Origin: Winogradskyella luteola
GTDB lineage: Bacteria > Bacteroidota > Bacteroidia > Flavobacteriales > Flavobacteriaceae
Length of the DNA stretch: 64,000 bases
Assembly (NCBI RefSeq): GCF_019203985.1
Contig: NZ_JAGSPD010000005.1
Span: 62,001 to 126,000 of the forward strand
Reading direction: 5' to 3'
Positions within the stretch are counted from its first letter, which is position 1, and each line of letters opens with the position of its first letter. Under the pieces are notes generated by a model. The model saw only the letters and a list, made by a program, of their open reading frames with translations. It was not told where the DNA came from and did no database searches. Below, in pieces: positions 17,474-25,866 of this stretch. A program made the position numbers and the translations under genes.

Positions 17474-18042
17474 CTCAAAATGATATTGACCGTATTTTGT
17501 AGTTTAGGCACCACCAATTCCTCAAACCAAGGATTTTTAGCACGCCAAAATCGGTTGGTTGGTGATGGATGTGGTATTGGAAAGTATTTTGGCAAATAAC
17601 TTTTGTATTCACCAACAGTTTCAGTCAATGTTCTTTTGGCTTTATCTTTTAAATAATACTTCTGAGCATAAGCACCAATCAAAATAATCAATTCTACATT
17701 GGGCATTTGTTCTAATAATGCATCGTGCCATTGCGGTGCGCATTCTGGCCGCGGAGGTAAATCTCCTGTTTTTCCTTTTCCTGGATAACAAAAACCCATA
17801 GGCATAATGGCAAAATTCTCAGTATCATAAAATTGTTCATCAGTAACCCCTAACCATTGTCTTAATTTTTTTCCGCTTTGATCATCCCAAGGAATTCCAG
17901 ATTCATGAACTTTGGTTCCTGGTGCTTGTCCTATAACCACAATCTTAGAATTGATATGAGCCGTTGCCACTGGTCTTGGCCCTAATGGCAAATGTACTTT
18001 GCAGATAGTACATTGAGATATGTTGTGTAGTAATTGTTTCAT
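17470..18042 (-). CDS. Uracil-DNA glycosylase family protein
   Basis: A 190-residue member of the uracil-DNA glycosylase superfamily (COG1573-like), which excises uracil or related bases from DNA. Motif 1 is VIGQAPGTKVHESGIPW and motif 2 is PIPHPSPTNRFW. Two N-terminal cysteines (CTICKVHL) recall the start of the iron-sulfur families 4 and 5, but the full four-cysteine set is not clear, so it may not hold a cluster. The catalytic Asp or Asn of motif 1 is replaced by Gly-Thr in this branch, as in many environmental members. It lies downstream of rsmI on the minus strand. Confidence 0.8.
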   Translation of the reverse strand: MKQLLHNISQCTICKVHLPLGPRPVATAHINSKIVVIGQAPGTKVHESGIPWDDQSGKKLRQWLGVTDEQFYDTENFAIMPMGFCYPGKGKTGDLPPRPECAPQWHDALLEQMPNVELIILIGAYAQKYYLKDKAKRTLTETVGEYKSYLPKYFPIPHPSPTNRFWRAKNPWFEELVVPKLQNTVNIILS

Positions 18043-18091
18043 TAAACTTAAGTATGAGATTTTGAAACAAGTTCAGAATGACAAAGCGGTT

Positions 18092-18763
18092 CTACTTTTT
18101 CCCAGCAACCACAATTACAATCTCACCTTTTGGAGGTTTGTTGGTATAATGTTCCAAAACGTCTTTAGCATTTCCACGAATAGTTTCTTCATAGAGTTTG
18201 GTTAATTCCCTCGAAATTGAAACCAATCTGTCTTCACCAAAATAGTCACAGAAATGTCCTAAAGTTTTTACCAACTTGTGTGGACTTTCATAAAAAATCA
18301 TAGTTCTGGTTTCTTCAGCCAGTAGTAAAAGTCGTGTTTGGCGGCCTTTCTTTACTGGTAAAAACCCTTCAAAAACAAATTTATCATTGGGTAAACCACT
18401 ATTGACCAAAGCAGGCACAAATGCTGTTGCGCCCGGCAAACATTCTACCTCGATATGGTTTTCAACACAAGCCCTAACCAATAAAAACCCAGGGTCTGAA
18501 ATCGCTGGTGTGCCAGCATCGCTAATGACAGCAATGGTTATCCCCGACTTTAGTTTTCCTATCAAACTATCAACCGTTTTATGCTCATTGTGCATATGAT
18601 GGCTTTGCATAGGTGTTATTATCTCAAAATGATTTAAGAGCTTTCCTGAAGTTCTAGTGTCTTCTGCTAAAATTAAATCAACGTCTTTTAAAACCTCAAC
18701 AGCTCTAAAGGTGATATCCTTTAAATTTCCGATAGGTGTTGGTACCAAATATAGTCTACTCAT
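18092..18763 (-). CDS. rsmI: 16S rRNA (cytidine-1402-2'-O)-methyltransferase
   Basis: This tetrapyrrole-methylase-fold enzyme 2'-O-methylates C1402 in the decoding centre of 16S rRNA. The family motifs are present: YLVPTPIGNLKDITFRA at the N-terminus, LAEDTRTSG, VISDAGTPAISDPG (SAM-binding) and LPGATAFVPALVNSGLP. At 223 residues it lacks the short C-terminal domain of the E. coli enzyme (286 residues), as is usual in this phylum. It overlaps the DoxX gene start by one base, so they are co-transcribed. Confidence 0.93.
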   Translation of the reverse strand: MSRLYLVPTPIGNLKDITFRAVEVLKDVDLILAEDTRTSGKLLNHFEIITPMQSHHMHNEHKTVDSLIGKLKSGITIAVISDAGTPAISDPGFLLVRACVENHIEVECLPGATAFVPALVNSGLPNDKFVFEGFLPVKKGRQTRLLLLAEETRTMIFYESPHKLVKTLGHFCDYFGEDRLVSISRELTKLYEETIRGNAKDVLEHYTNKPPKGEIVIVVAGKK

Positions 18764-19119
18764 TAATCTCTTAAATATTTACCCAAAAAATAAGACGGAA
18801 AAATAGCTATAAGCCCATAAAAGGAAAAGCCCATTATACCGTGGCCTGCATAATGATGTGCTGCCGTTGCCAAAACCAAATTAAAGAAAAACCCGGCATA
18901 GGTCCATTCTGTTAACCATTTGCTTGGTCGCCAAAGTACTATCGCTACACCGATTATTTTTAAAACCGCTAATGGAATTACTATATAGGTTGGGTAATTA
19001 AAACTTTCGAAAAAGCCTTTTATAATCTCAGTTTTTGTAAAGTACATAAAAGCCGAATACAGAAAAATTCCGCATAAAATACCAGTACTTGTCCAATACA
19101 AAACGTGTTTGGTTCGCAT
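18763..19119 (-). CDS. DoxX-family membrane protein
   Basis: The 118-residue protein has four hydrophobic helices. The pattern of charged residues between helices (KTEIIKGFFESFNYPTYIVIPLAVLKIIGV) fits the DoxX_2 group. Its role is unclear: relatives are linked to quinone- or thiosulfate-linked redox and to oxidative stress complexes, but no partner is visible here. It is tightly packed between a hypothetical gene and rsmI. Confidence 0.8.
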   Translation of the reverse strand: MRTKHVLYWTSTGILCGIFLYSAFMYFTKTEIIKGFFESFNYPTYIVIPLAVLKIIGVAIVLWRPSKWLTEWTYAGFFFNLVLATAAHHYAGHGIMGFSFYGLIAIFPSYFLGKYLRD

Positions 19120-19123
19120 TGGT

Positions 19124-19870
19124 TTAGTTGAATTTGCCTTCTACGATTTCAATAAAGCGTTCTTCGTATTCTTCTTTGCCTTCCCAGTTACTATAATCGG
19201 GTTTTACCATTTCAGTAATCAGTTTTTGGGCTTCAGAAAAAGAATTGGTCGTATTTATTTGAGAAACAACACGCTCGTAATCTTCATTCTTACCTTCAAA
19301 CAAATGTTTTATAAAAGCTAATTTATCATTTAAGCCGATTTGAAGCGTCTTACCCTTGAGCTTATCATTCAAAGATTTTTTGCCCTGTTCAACTTCACGT
19401 TTTTTAGCATCTTCAATAGGTTCAAACTCTGGTATATCGGCAAAATCCGAAGTAATGGTTTCAAACTCTATGGTTTTTGGTGTTTCATTTGCAACCGCTT
19501 CTTCTACCATAACATCAACCTGTTGTGTCTCCTCTGGCATTTGTGCCACCATATCTTTAATCTTCTCCATAACAGGTTCCATAATACCATCGTCTTCAAC
19601 CTCATCTAAGTTTACATAGGTTTTATTGTCTACTTCAATATTATCGCTGATCTTATTATTAAAGGCCGTGTCTAGCATGTCAAAAAAGGATGAGTCGTTA
19701 CCGATGGTTGGCATATCGTCTTCAAAATTTTCTTTTGCAAACTTTAAAACCGTCAACTTTTCGTAAAGCTTTGCGACTTCTTCGTGCATTCTATCCACAT
19801 CTTCCTTACCTTTTAGTTTTAGAATCCTATGCGCTATGCTAACTAATTCTGATTCTAATTTCTTTCTCAT
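19124..19870 (-). CDS. Conserved acidic hypothetical protein with coiled-coil ends
   Basis: The 248-residue cytoplasmic protein is helical and strongly acidic in the middle (DNKTYVNLDEVEDDGIMEPV, with many E and D), with a basic helical region near 160-190 (KKREVEQGKKSLNDKLKGK) and a helical C-terminus (FSEAQKLITEMVKPDYSNWEGKE). No enzyme motif is visible. Proteins of this type sit between tdk/alr and rsmI in flavobacteria, which suggests a conserved but uncharacterised cytoplasmic role. It heads the operon with the DoxX and rsmI genes. Confidence 0.7.
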   Translation of the reverse strand: MRKKLESELVSIAHRILKLKGKEDVDRMHEEVAKLYEKLTVLKFAKENFEDDMPTIGNDSSFFDMLDTAFNNKISDNIEVDNKTYVNLDEVEDDGIMEPVMEKIKDMVAQMPEETQQVDVMVEEAVANETPKTIEFETITSDFADIPEFEPIEDAKKREVEQGKKSLNDKLKGKTLQIGLNDKLAFIKHLFEGKNEDYERVVSQINTTNSFSEAQKLITEMVKPDYSNWEGKEEYEERFIEIVEGKFN

Positions 19871-20018
19871 CTATTCTAAATTTTTTAGTTTTTAAAATGA
19901 AGAAACTAAAAATTTCCTCACATTCAGTAATTCACACAAAAAGCTCTATCATTCATATTACAATTCAATGATAAAATTTCTTTATGCTCATTTCATGAAT
20001 TTTACTTTTTATTTTTAA

Positions 20019-20026
20019 TAAATTTG
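20019..20026 (+). promoter_or_regulatory. -7 promoter element of tdk-alr
   Basis: TAAATTTG is an exact TAnnTTTG match 53 bases before the tdk ATG. No TTG is visible at the usual -33 spacing. Confidence 0.45.
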
Positions 20027-20079
20027 CGTGACCTTTATACAAACGAAAAAAGGCAGCTATTTAGTGCTAAAATTACGAA

Positions 20080-20727
20080 ATGTTTCTCGAAAATACGGTA
20101 AATCATAAAGAACAATTTGGATGGATTGAGGTGATTTGTGGATCTATGTTCTCTGGTAAAACTGAGGAACTGATTCGCAGATTAAAGCGAGCCAAATTTG
20201 CAAGACAGAAAGTGGAAATCTTTAAACCCACTGTTGATGTACGTTATGATGATGAAATGGTAGTCTCCCATGACGATAATGAAATCCGTTCTACTCCCGT
20301 TCCTGCCGCTGCAAACATACCTATTTTAGCAGATGGTTGTGATGTAGTTGGTATTGACGAGGCCCAATTTTTTGATGATGAGATTGTACGTGTCTGTAAC
20401 GACCTCGCCAATAAAGGTATTCGTGTTATCGTTGCTGGTTTAGATATGGACTTTAAAGGAAATCCGTTTGGGCCAATGCCTTACCTTATGGCCACTGCTG
20501 AATACGTTACAAAAGTACATGCTATTTGTACAAAAACAGGAAACTTGGCGCAATACAGTTACCGAAAAGCAAAAAGTGACGATTTAGTTTTATTGGGTGA
20601 AGTTGACGAATACGAACCTTTAAGTAGAGCCGCATATTACAAAAGTATGTTACGCGACAAGGTAAGACAGATGAAGGTAAAAGATGCTGAAGAAATCCAA
20701 ACTAAAGAAAAAAAGCCTGATGCCTAA
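20080..20727 (+). CDS. tdk: Thymidine kinase (type II)
   Basis: It phosphorylates thymidine to dTMP for nucleotide salvage. Residues 21-28 form the P-loop (GSMFSGKT), followed by [11 protein letters not shown] with the catalytic Glu, and the lasso region ends in [10 protein letters not shown]. Most bacterial type II kinases carry four zinc-binding cysteines. Here only one remains in the lasso ([17 protein letters not shown]), a change seen in Bacteroidota. The start is followed by a normal 215-residue frame that overlaps the alr start by eight bases. Confidence 0.95.
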   Translation: MFLENTVNHKEQFGWIEVICGSMFSGKTEELIRRLKRAKFARQKVEIFKPTVDVRYDDEMVVSHDDNEIRSTPVPAAANIPILADGCDVVGIDEAQFFDDEIVRVCNDLANKGIRVIVAGLDMDFKGNPFGPMPYLMATAEYVTKVHAICTKTGNLAQYSYRKAKSDDLVLLGEVDEYEPLSRAAYYKSMLRDKVRQMKVKDAEEIQTKEKKPDA

Positions 20728-21832
20728 AGCTAAAGAAACCGTTCTGGAAATTGATTTAGGTGCACTTACCCATAACTTCAATTATTTAAAATCTAAGCTA
20801 CGACCACAGACCAGGTTTTTAGCTGTGGTAAAGGCCTTTGCTTATGGCAGTGATTCTGTAGAAATTGCAAAACACCTTCAAAAACTTAATGTCGACTATT
20901 TTGCTGTAGCTTATACCAAAGAAGGTGTTGCCTTGCGTGATGCCGGAATTACAACTCCTATTTTGGTGTTGCATCCACAACCCACAAATTTTAAACTCAT
21001 TATTGAAAGATGTCTAGAGCCAAGCATTTATAATGCTAAGGTTTTAAATGAATTTATAAAAGTTGCTGAACAAGAAAAACAATCGAATTATCCGGTACAT
21101 ATAAAATTCAACACTGGATTAAACCGTTTGGGTTTTTGGGGAAATGATGTAGATTATGTAGTGTCGAAACTAAAACACACAACATCTATTACGGTTAAGT
21201 CCTTATTCTCACATTTAGCAGCAAGTGAAGATGCAAATGAGATTGATTTTACGCAACGTCAAATTGAGAACTTTAAAGGTATAGCAAAAGCATTTAAAAC
21301 TAAAATAGATTATCAACCTTGGTTACATATTTGTAATACTTCTGGTGTTCTAAATTATCCTGATGCACATTTTGATATGGTTCGCTGTGGCATTGGTCTT
21401 TATGGTTTTGGTAATTCTGAAAAAGAAGATAAAAACCTAAAACCTATTGCAAATCTAAAATCTGTCATTTCTCAAATACACAAGATTGAAAAGGATGAAA
21501 CTGTTGGCTATAACAGAGCTTATAAAGCTAAAGGTTTTGAAAAAACTGCAACGATCCCTATCGGTCATGCCGATGGAATTACCAGAATTTATGGTAACGG
21601 TAGAGGATATGTAATCATCAACGGTAAAAAAGCGCCAATAGTAGGCAATGTATGTATGGATATGATAATGGTAAACATTACAGACATAGATTGTAAAGAA
21701 GGAGATGAAGTTATAATTTTCGATACAGACCACAAGGCATCTCATTTTGCCCAATATGCCAACACAATTTCATACGAAATATTAACCGCTGTTTCACAGC
21801 GTGTTAAGCGTTTGTTTATTAATTCAATCTAG
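20720..21832 (+). CDS. alr: Alanine racemase
   Basis: A PLP enzyme interconverting L- and D-alanine for peptidoglycan. The PLP lysine is Lys38 in [11 protein letters not shown], where the usual Asn after KA is Phe. The second catalytic residue is the Tyr in [11 protein letters not shown]. The domain continues to a beta-barrel C-terminus with [12 protein letters not shown] chose ATG 20720, overlapping tdk by eight bases. The longer frame from 20684 adds a lysine-rich segment translated from tdk sequence and is unlikely. Confidence 0.94.
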   Translation: MPKAKETVLEIDLGALTHNFNYLKSKLRPQTRFLAVVKAFAYGSDSVEIAKHLQKLNVDYFAVAYTKEGVALRDAGITTPILVLHPQPTNFKLIIERCLEPSIYNAKVLNEFIKVAEQEKQSNYPVHIKFNTGLNRLGFWGNDVDYVVSKLKHTTSITVKSLFSHLAASEDANEIDFTQRQIENFKGIAKAFKTKIDYQPWLHICNTSGVLNYPDAHFDMVRCGIGLYGFGNSEKEDKNLKPIANLKSVISQIHKIEKDETVGYNRAYKAKGFEKTATIPIGHADGITRIYGNGRGYVIINGKKAPIVGNVCMDMIMVNITDIDCKEGDEVIIFDTDHKASHFAQYANTISYEILTAVSQRVKRLFINSI

Positions 21833-21845
21833 TTATTATATTTTC

Positions 21846-21853
21846 TACATTTG
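21846..21853 (+). promoter_or_regulatory. -7 promoter element of mscL
   Basis: TACATTTG matches TAnnTTTG and lies 47 bases before the mscL ATG. No clear -33 box is visible. Confidence 0.4.
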
Positions 21854-21900
21854 AGTTTTTTAGGTATTTTAGTGCCTTCATAACTAAACTCTAACTAATT

Positions 21901-22302
21901 ATGCTAAAAGAATTTAAAGAATTTGCAATGAAAGGCAATCTTGTCGACATTGCTGTAGGTTTTGTAATGGGTGCTGCTTTTAAAGAGGTGGTAACAGCAT
22001 TTACAGGTGGAATTGTTTCTCCAATAATTGGATTAATTTTTGATTCGGACTTTAAAGCATTAAAGTATAAACTAAAGGATGGCAAACTAAACGATGCTGG
22101 TGAAATGGTAGGAGAAGTCTATTTAGAATACGGTACATTTTTAACTAATGTTATTGACTTTATCATTGTTGCATTCGTTATGTTCCTGGTAGTTAAGGCT
22201 GTAAATAAAATGAACAAAAAAGAAGAGCCTGCACCAGAAGAACCAGCAGGACCATCTGAGGTAGAACTACTGCAAGAAATTAGAGATGCTCTAAAAAAAT
22301 AA
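21901..22302 (+). CDS. mscL: Large-conductance mechanosensitive channel
   Basis: This inner-membrane channel opens under high membrane tension to release solutes during hypo-osmotic shock. The N-terminal amphipathic helix and TM1 are FKEFAMKGNLVDIAVGFVMG, with the glycine-rich pore constriction. The periplasmic loop contains SDFKALKYKLKDGK, TM2 follows (FIIVAFVMFLVVKAVN), and the C-terminal helical bundle ends in EVELLQEIRDALKK. Length 133 residues is standard. A strong terminator follows. Confidence 0.96.
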   Translation: MLKEFKEFAMKGNLVDIAVGFVMGAAFKEVVTAFTGGIVSPIIGLIFDSDFKALKYKLKDGKLNDAGEMVGEVYLEYGTFLTNVIDFIIVAFVMFLVVKAVNKMNKKEEPAPEEPAGPSEVELLQEIRDALKK

Positions 22303-22341
22303 AACGATTTAGCGTCACCGCTACATTATATATAGTTAATC

Positions 22342-22371
22342 AAACCCAGATGTAAAATCTGGGTTTTTCTT
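22342..22371 (+). terminator. Intrinsic terminator of mscL
   Basis: A 9-bp stem (AAACCCAGA paired with TCTGGGTTT, loop of 7) is followed by a T-rich tract. It lies 40 bases after the mscL stop. Confidence 0.85.
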
Positions 22372-22461
22372 TTTGTTAGAACAAAAAAGTTAAATAATTA
22401 ACATTTTGTTTTTTGTTGTTAAATGCCCTAATTTTATTTAAAAGAAAATGCCGTTTTTGTT

Positions 22462-22469
22462 TAATTTTG
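22462..22469 (+). promoter_or_regulatory. -7 promoter element of asd
   Basis: TAATTTTG is an exact TAnnTTTG match 24 bases before the asd ATG, just after the mscL terminator. Confidence 0.5.
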
Positions 22470-22493
22470 CCGATAACAATTAAAAACTAAAAA

Positions 22494-23483
22494 ATGAAAA
22501 TAGCAGTTGTAGGGGCGACAGGTTTGGTTGGTAACATAATGCTCAAAGTTTTAGAAGAGCGTGATTTCCCAATTGACGAGTTGATATTAACAGCTTCAGA
22601 ACGTTCGGTTGGTAAAAAAATCAGTTTTAAAGGGAAGGATATTGAAGTTGTTAGCATTACCACTGCAATTGAAAAACGTCCAGACATCGCTTTATTTTCA
22701 GCTGGAGGAAGTACCTCTTTAGAATGGGCGCCAAAATTTGCTGAAGTAGGCACTACAGTCATTGATAATTCTTCCGCTTGGAGAATGGATTTGTCTAAAA
22801 AATTAGTGGTTCCAGAAATCAACGCTAACCAATTATCCAAGGACGATAAAATTATTGCCAATCCCAACTGCTCAACCATACAAATGGTAATGGCCTTGGC
22901 CCCGCTACATAAAAAATACAAGATAAATCGTGTTGTGGTATCAACATACCAATCTGTTTCAGGTACAGGAGTAAAAGCTGTAGAGCAATTAGAAAACGAA
23001 ATAGCAGGCAAAAAAGGAGACATGGCTTACCACTATCCTATCCATAAAAATGCTATTCCCCATTGCGATGTATTTGAAGAAAACGGTTACACAAAAGAAG
23101 AAATGAAATTGGTACGGGAAACCCAAAAAATTCTTGATGACAGAACCATTGCCGTTACTGCAACAGCCGTAAGAATTCCTACTGCTGGTGGACATAGTGA
23201 AGCCGTAAATGTTGAGTTTGAAAATGATTTTGATCTTACTGAAGTAAGACAATTACTAAATGAAACCGATGGTGTTACGGTTCAAGATAACTTGGATGTC
23301 AACATTTATCCAATGCCTATGTACGCCAACGGTAAGGATGATGTTTTTGTGGGCAGAATACGCCGAGATGGCTCGCAACCTAATACATTAAATCTCTGGA
23401 TTGTAAGTGATAATCTCAGAAAAGGTGCTGCAACCAACACGGTTCAGATTGCTGAGTATTTAGTTGAAAATAATTTGGTTTAA
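22494..23483 (+). CDS. asd: Aspartate-semialdehyde dehydrogenase
   Basis: It reduces aspartyl phosphate to aspartate semialdehyde with NADPH, the branch point to lysine/diaminopimelate, threonine and methionine. The N-terminal Rossmann loop is VVGATGLVGN, the catalytic Cys126 is in NPNCSTIQ, and the conserved His lies in RIPTAGGHSEAVN. At 329 residues it fits the bacterial subgroup. It has its own promoter and stands alone. Confidence 0.96.
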   Translation: MKIAVVGATGLVGNIMLKVLEERDFPIDELILTASERSVGKKISFKGKDIEVVSITTAIEKRPDIALFSAGGSTSLEWAPKFAEVGTTVIDNSSAWRMDLSKKLVVPEINANQLSKDDKIIANPNCSTIQMVMALAPLHKKYKINRVVVSTYQSVSGTGVKAVEQLENEIAGKKGDMAYHYPIHKNAIPHCDVFEENGYTKEEMKLVRETQKILDDRTIAVTATAVRIPTAGGHSEAVNVEFENDFDLTEVRQLLNETDGVTVQDNLDVNIYPMPMYANGKDDVFVGRIRRDGSQPNTLNLWIVSDNLRKGAATNTVQIAEYLVENNLV

Positions 23484-23628
23484 AAAGCTCATTATATTTC
23501 CCAATAGCGGTAATTTTTTGTATTTCAACTAATTAATTAATTTTTTAGTTGCGTTTGTTTATATATTGCCGTCCCTATTTGCTATAAGTTTTAAGAAATT
23601 TTTGATTTAAATCGTGCGGTTAAATACT

Positions 23629-23636
23629 TATCTTTG
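23629..23636 (+). promoter_or_regulatory. -7 promoter element of the prolyl oligopeptidase gene
   Basis: TATCTTTG matches TAnnTTTG 36 bases before the ATG. A TTTG lies 24 bases upstream, a little further than the usual 19-20. Confidence 0.45.
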
Positions 23637-23671
23637 GATTTAATCCTATTTTATTTCAAAAATAACCAATT

Positions 23672-25837
23672 ATGAAAAAATTACTTCTATTTACTATTCT
23701 GCTGAGTATTTTTGTTTGTTTAAAATTAAACGCTCAACAATTGATTCAACCAAAACTACAATACCCGGAAACAAAAAAGATAGATCATGTTGACAACTAT
23801 TTTGATGAAGACGTGCCTGACCCATACCGTTGGCTAGAGGATGACAGAAGTGCTGAAACTGAAGCTTGGGTAAAGGCTCAAAACGAAGTTACTTTCGGTT
23901 ATCTCGATAATATTCCTTACCGCGAAGAATTAAAAGAACGTCTTACCAAACTTTGGAATTACGAAAAAATCGGATCGCCTTTTAAAGAAGGAGATTACAC
24001 CTACTTCTATAAAAATGACGGATTGCAAAACCAATATGTCATATACAGGTACAAAACTGGTGCAGACCCAAAAACGGCTGAAGTTTTTCTAGATCCTAAT
24101 ACATTTAAGGAAGATGGCACTATTTCATTAGGAGGTATAAGTTTTTCTAAGAATGGTAAAACACTAGCATACGCAATTTCTGAAGGTGGAAGTGATTGGA
24201 GGAAGATTTTAGTTATGAATGCCGAAACCAAGGAAATCGTTGAGGATACTTTAGTAGATATTAAGTTTAGCGGAATGTCTTGGTATAAAAACGAAGGATT
24301 CTACTATTCAAGCTATGACAAACCAAAAGGAAGTGAACTATCTGCAAAAACAGATCAGCATAAGGTCTACTATCATAAATTAGGGACTAAGCAATCTGAA
24401 GATGAATTGATTTACGGAGGAATCCCAGAAGAAAAACACCGTTATATTTATGGAGGAGTAACGGAAGATGATCGCTATTTAATCATTACTCCGAGAGTAT
24501 CAACGTCTGGAAATAAATTATACATCAAGGATTTGACAGTGCCAAACGCTCCGTTAATGGAAATTTTGGGGCATACGGATTCCGACTCAAATATTATTGA
24601 AAATGTAGGGTCTAAACTTTATATAATGACCAATTTAGATGCACCAAACCGAAGAGTTGTAACGGTAGACGCATCTAACCCAGCACCAGAAAACTGGAAA
24701 GATTTTATTCCTGAAACTGAAAACGTTCTCAGTCCATCGACTGGTGGTGGTTATTTCTTTGCCAATTATATGGTAGATGCGGTTTCTAAAGTGTTACAAT
24801 ACGATTATGATGGTAAATTGGTAAGAGAAGTAAAATTACCAGGCGTTGGTAGTGCTGGTGGTTTTGGTTCTAAAAAGGAAGAAAAAGAACTCTACTATTC
24901 GTTTACAAATTATGTTACACCAGGAAGTATTTATAGGTACGATATTGAAAATGGTACGTCAGAATTATATCGTAAGCCTAGTATAGATTTTAATCCAGAA
25001 GATTACGAAAGCAAACAAGTATTCTACAAATCTAAAGATGGTACTGAAGTGCCAATGATTATAACACATAAAAAAGGCCTTGAGCTTAATGGAAAAAACC
25101 CGACAATTCTTTATGGTTATGGAGGTTTCAATATTCCTTTAACCCCAAGTTTTAGTATTCCAAATGCGGTTTGGATGGAGCAAGGTGGTGTTTATGCTGT
25201 GGCAAATCTGCGTGGAGGTGGGGAATATGGTAAGTCTTGGCACAATGCAGGTACAAAAATGCAAAAACAAAATGTATTTGATGATTTTATTGCTGCTGGC
25301 GAATTTTTAATCGATAATAAATATACCTCATCAGATTATTTAGCAATTAGAGGTGGCTCTAATGGTGGTCTGCTTGTTGGTGCTACAATGACGCAACGTC
25401 CAGACTTAATAAAAGTAGCATTGCCAGCAGTTGGCGTTTTAGATATGTTACGCTACCATACCTTTACCGCTGGCGCAGGCTGGGCGTACGATTATGGTAC
25501 AGCGGAAGACAGCAAAGAAATGTTTGAATATTTAAAAGGCTACTCACCTGTGCATAATGTGAAAGAAGGGGTTGAGTACCCTGCAACAATGGTAACAACT
25601 GGAGACCATGATGATAGAGTGGTCCCAGCTCATAGTTTTAAATTTGCCGCAGAATTACAAAGCAAACAAGCAGGCAATAGCCCTGTTGTAATTAGAATAG
25701 AAACAGATGCTGGTCATGGTGCAGGAACTCCTGTAAGTAAAACCATTGAGCAATATGCCGATATATATGGATTTACATTATATAATATGGGCTTTGATGT
25801 ATTGCCAAGTAAAACCAAAGAGAAAGTTAAAGGGTAA
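23672..25837 (+). CDS. Secreted prolyl oligopeptidase (S9A)
   Basis: A signal peptide ([22 protein letters not shown]) leads into a seven-bladed beta-propeller (about residues 60-430) that gates the active site, then an alpha/beta hydrolase domain. The catalytic triad is visible: Ser563 in GGSNGG, Asp647 in GDHDDRV and His682 in DAGHGAG. It cleaves short peptides after proline in the periplasm. The 721-residue length is normal. A HAD gene follows 30 bases later on the same strand. Confidence 0.95.
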   Translation: MKKLLLFTILLSIFVCLKLNAQQLIQPKLQYPETKKIDHVDNYFDEDVPDPYRWLEDDRSAETEAWVKAQNEVTFGYLDNIPYREELKERLTKLWNYEKIGSPFKEGDYTYFYKNDGLQNQYVIYRYKTGADPKTAEVFLDPNTFKEDGTISLGGISFSKNGKTLAYAISEGGSDWRKILVMNAETKEIVEDTLVDIKFSGMSWYKNEGFYYSSYDKPKGSELSAKTDQHKVYYHKLGTKQSEDELIYGGIPEEKHRYIYGGVTEDDRYLIITPRVSTSGNKLYIKDLTVPNAPLMEILGHTDSDSNIIENVGSKLYIMTNLDAPNRRVVTVDASNPAPENWKDFIPETENVLSPSTGGGYFFANYMVDAVSKVLQYDYDGKLVREVKLPGVGSAGGFGSKKEEKELYYSFTNYVTPGSIYRYDIENGTSELYRKPSIDFNPEDYESKQVFYKSKDGTEVPMIITHKKGLELNGKNPTILYGYGGFNIPLTPSFSIPNAVWMEQGGVYAVANLRGGGEYGKSWHNAGTKMQKQNVFDDFIAAGEFLIDNKYTSSDYLAIRGGSNGGLLVGATMTQRPDLIKVALPAVGVLDMLRYHTFTAGAGWAYDYGTAEDSKEMFEYLKGYSPVHNVKEGVEYPATMVTTGDHDDRVVPAHSFKFAAELQSKQAGNSPVVIRIETDAGHGAGTPVSKTIEQYADIYGFTLYNMGFDVLPSKTKEKVKG

Positions 25838-25866
25838 TCATTTTAGCTATTAACCAAATCATTTTT

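Noticed and set aside
19340..19619. Two overlapping plus-strand frames opposite the acidic hypothetical protein
   Set aside because: Composition rich in Phe or Ser is the mirror of the acidic coding strand.
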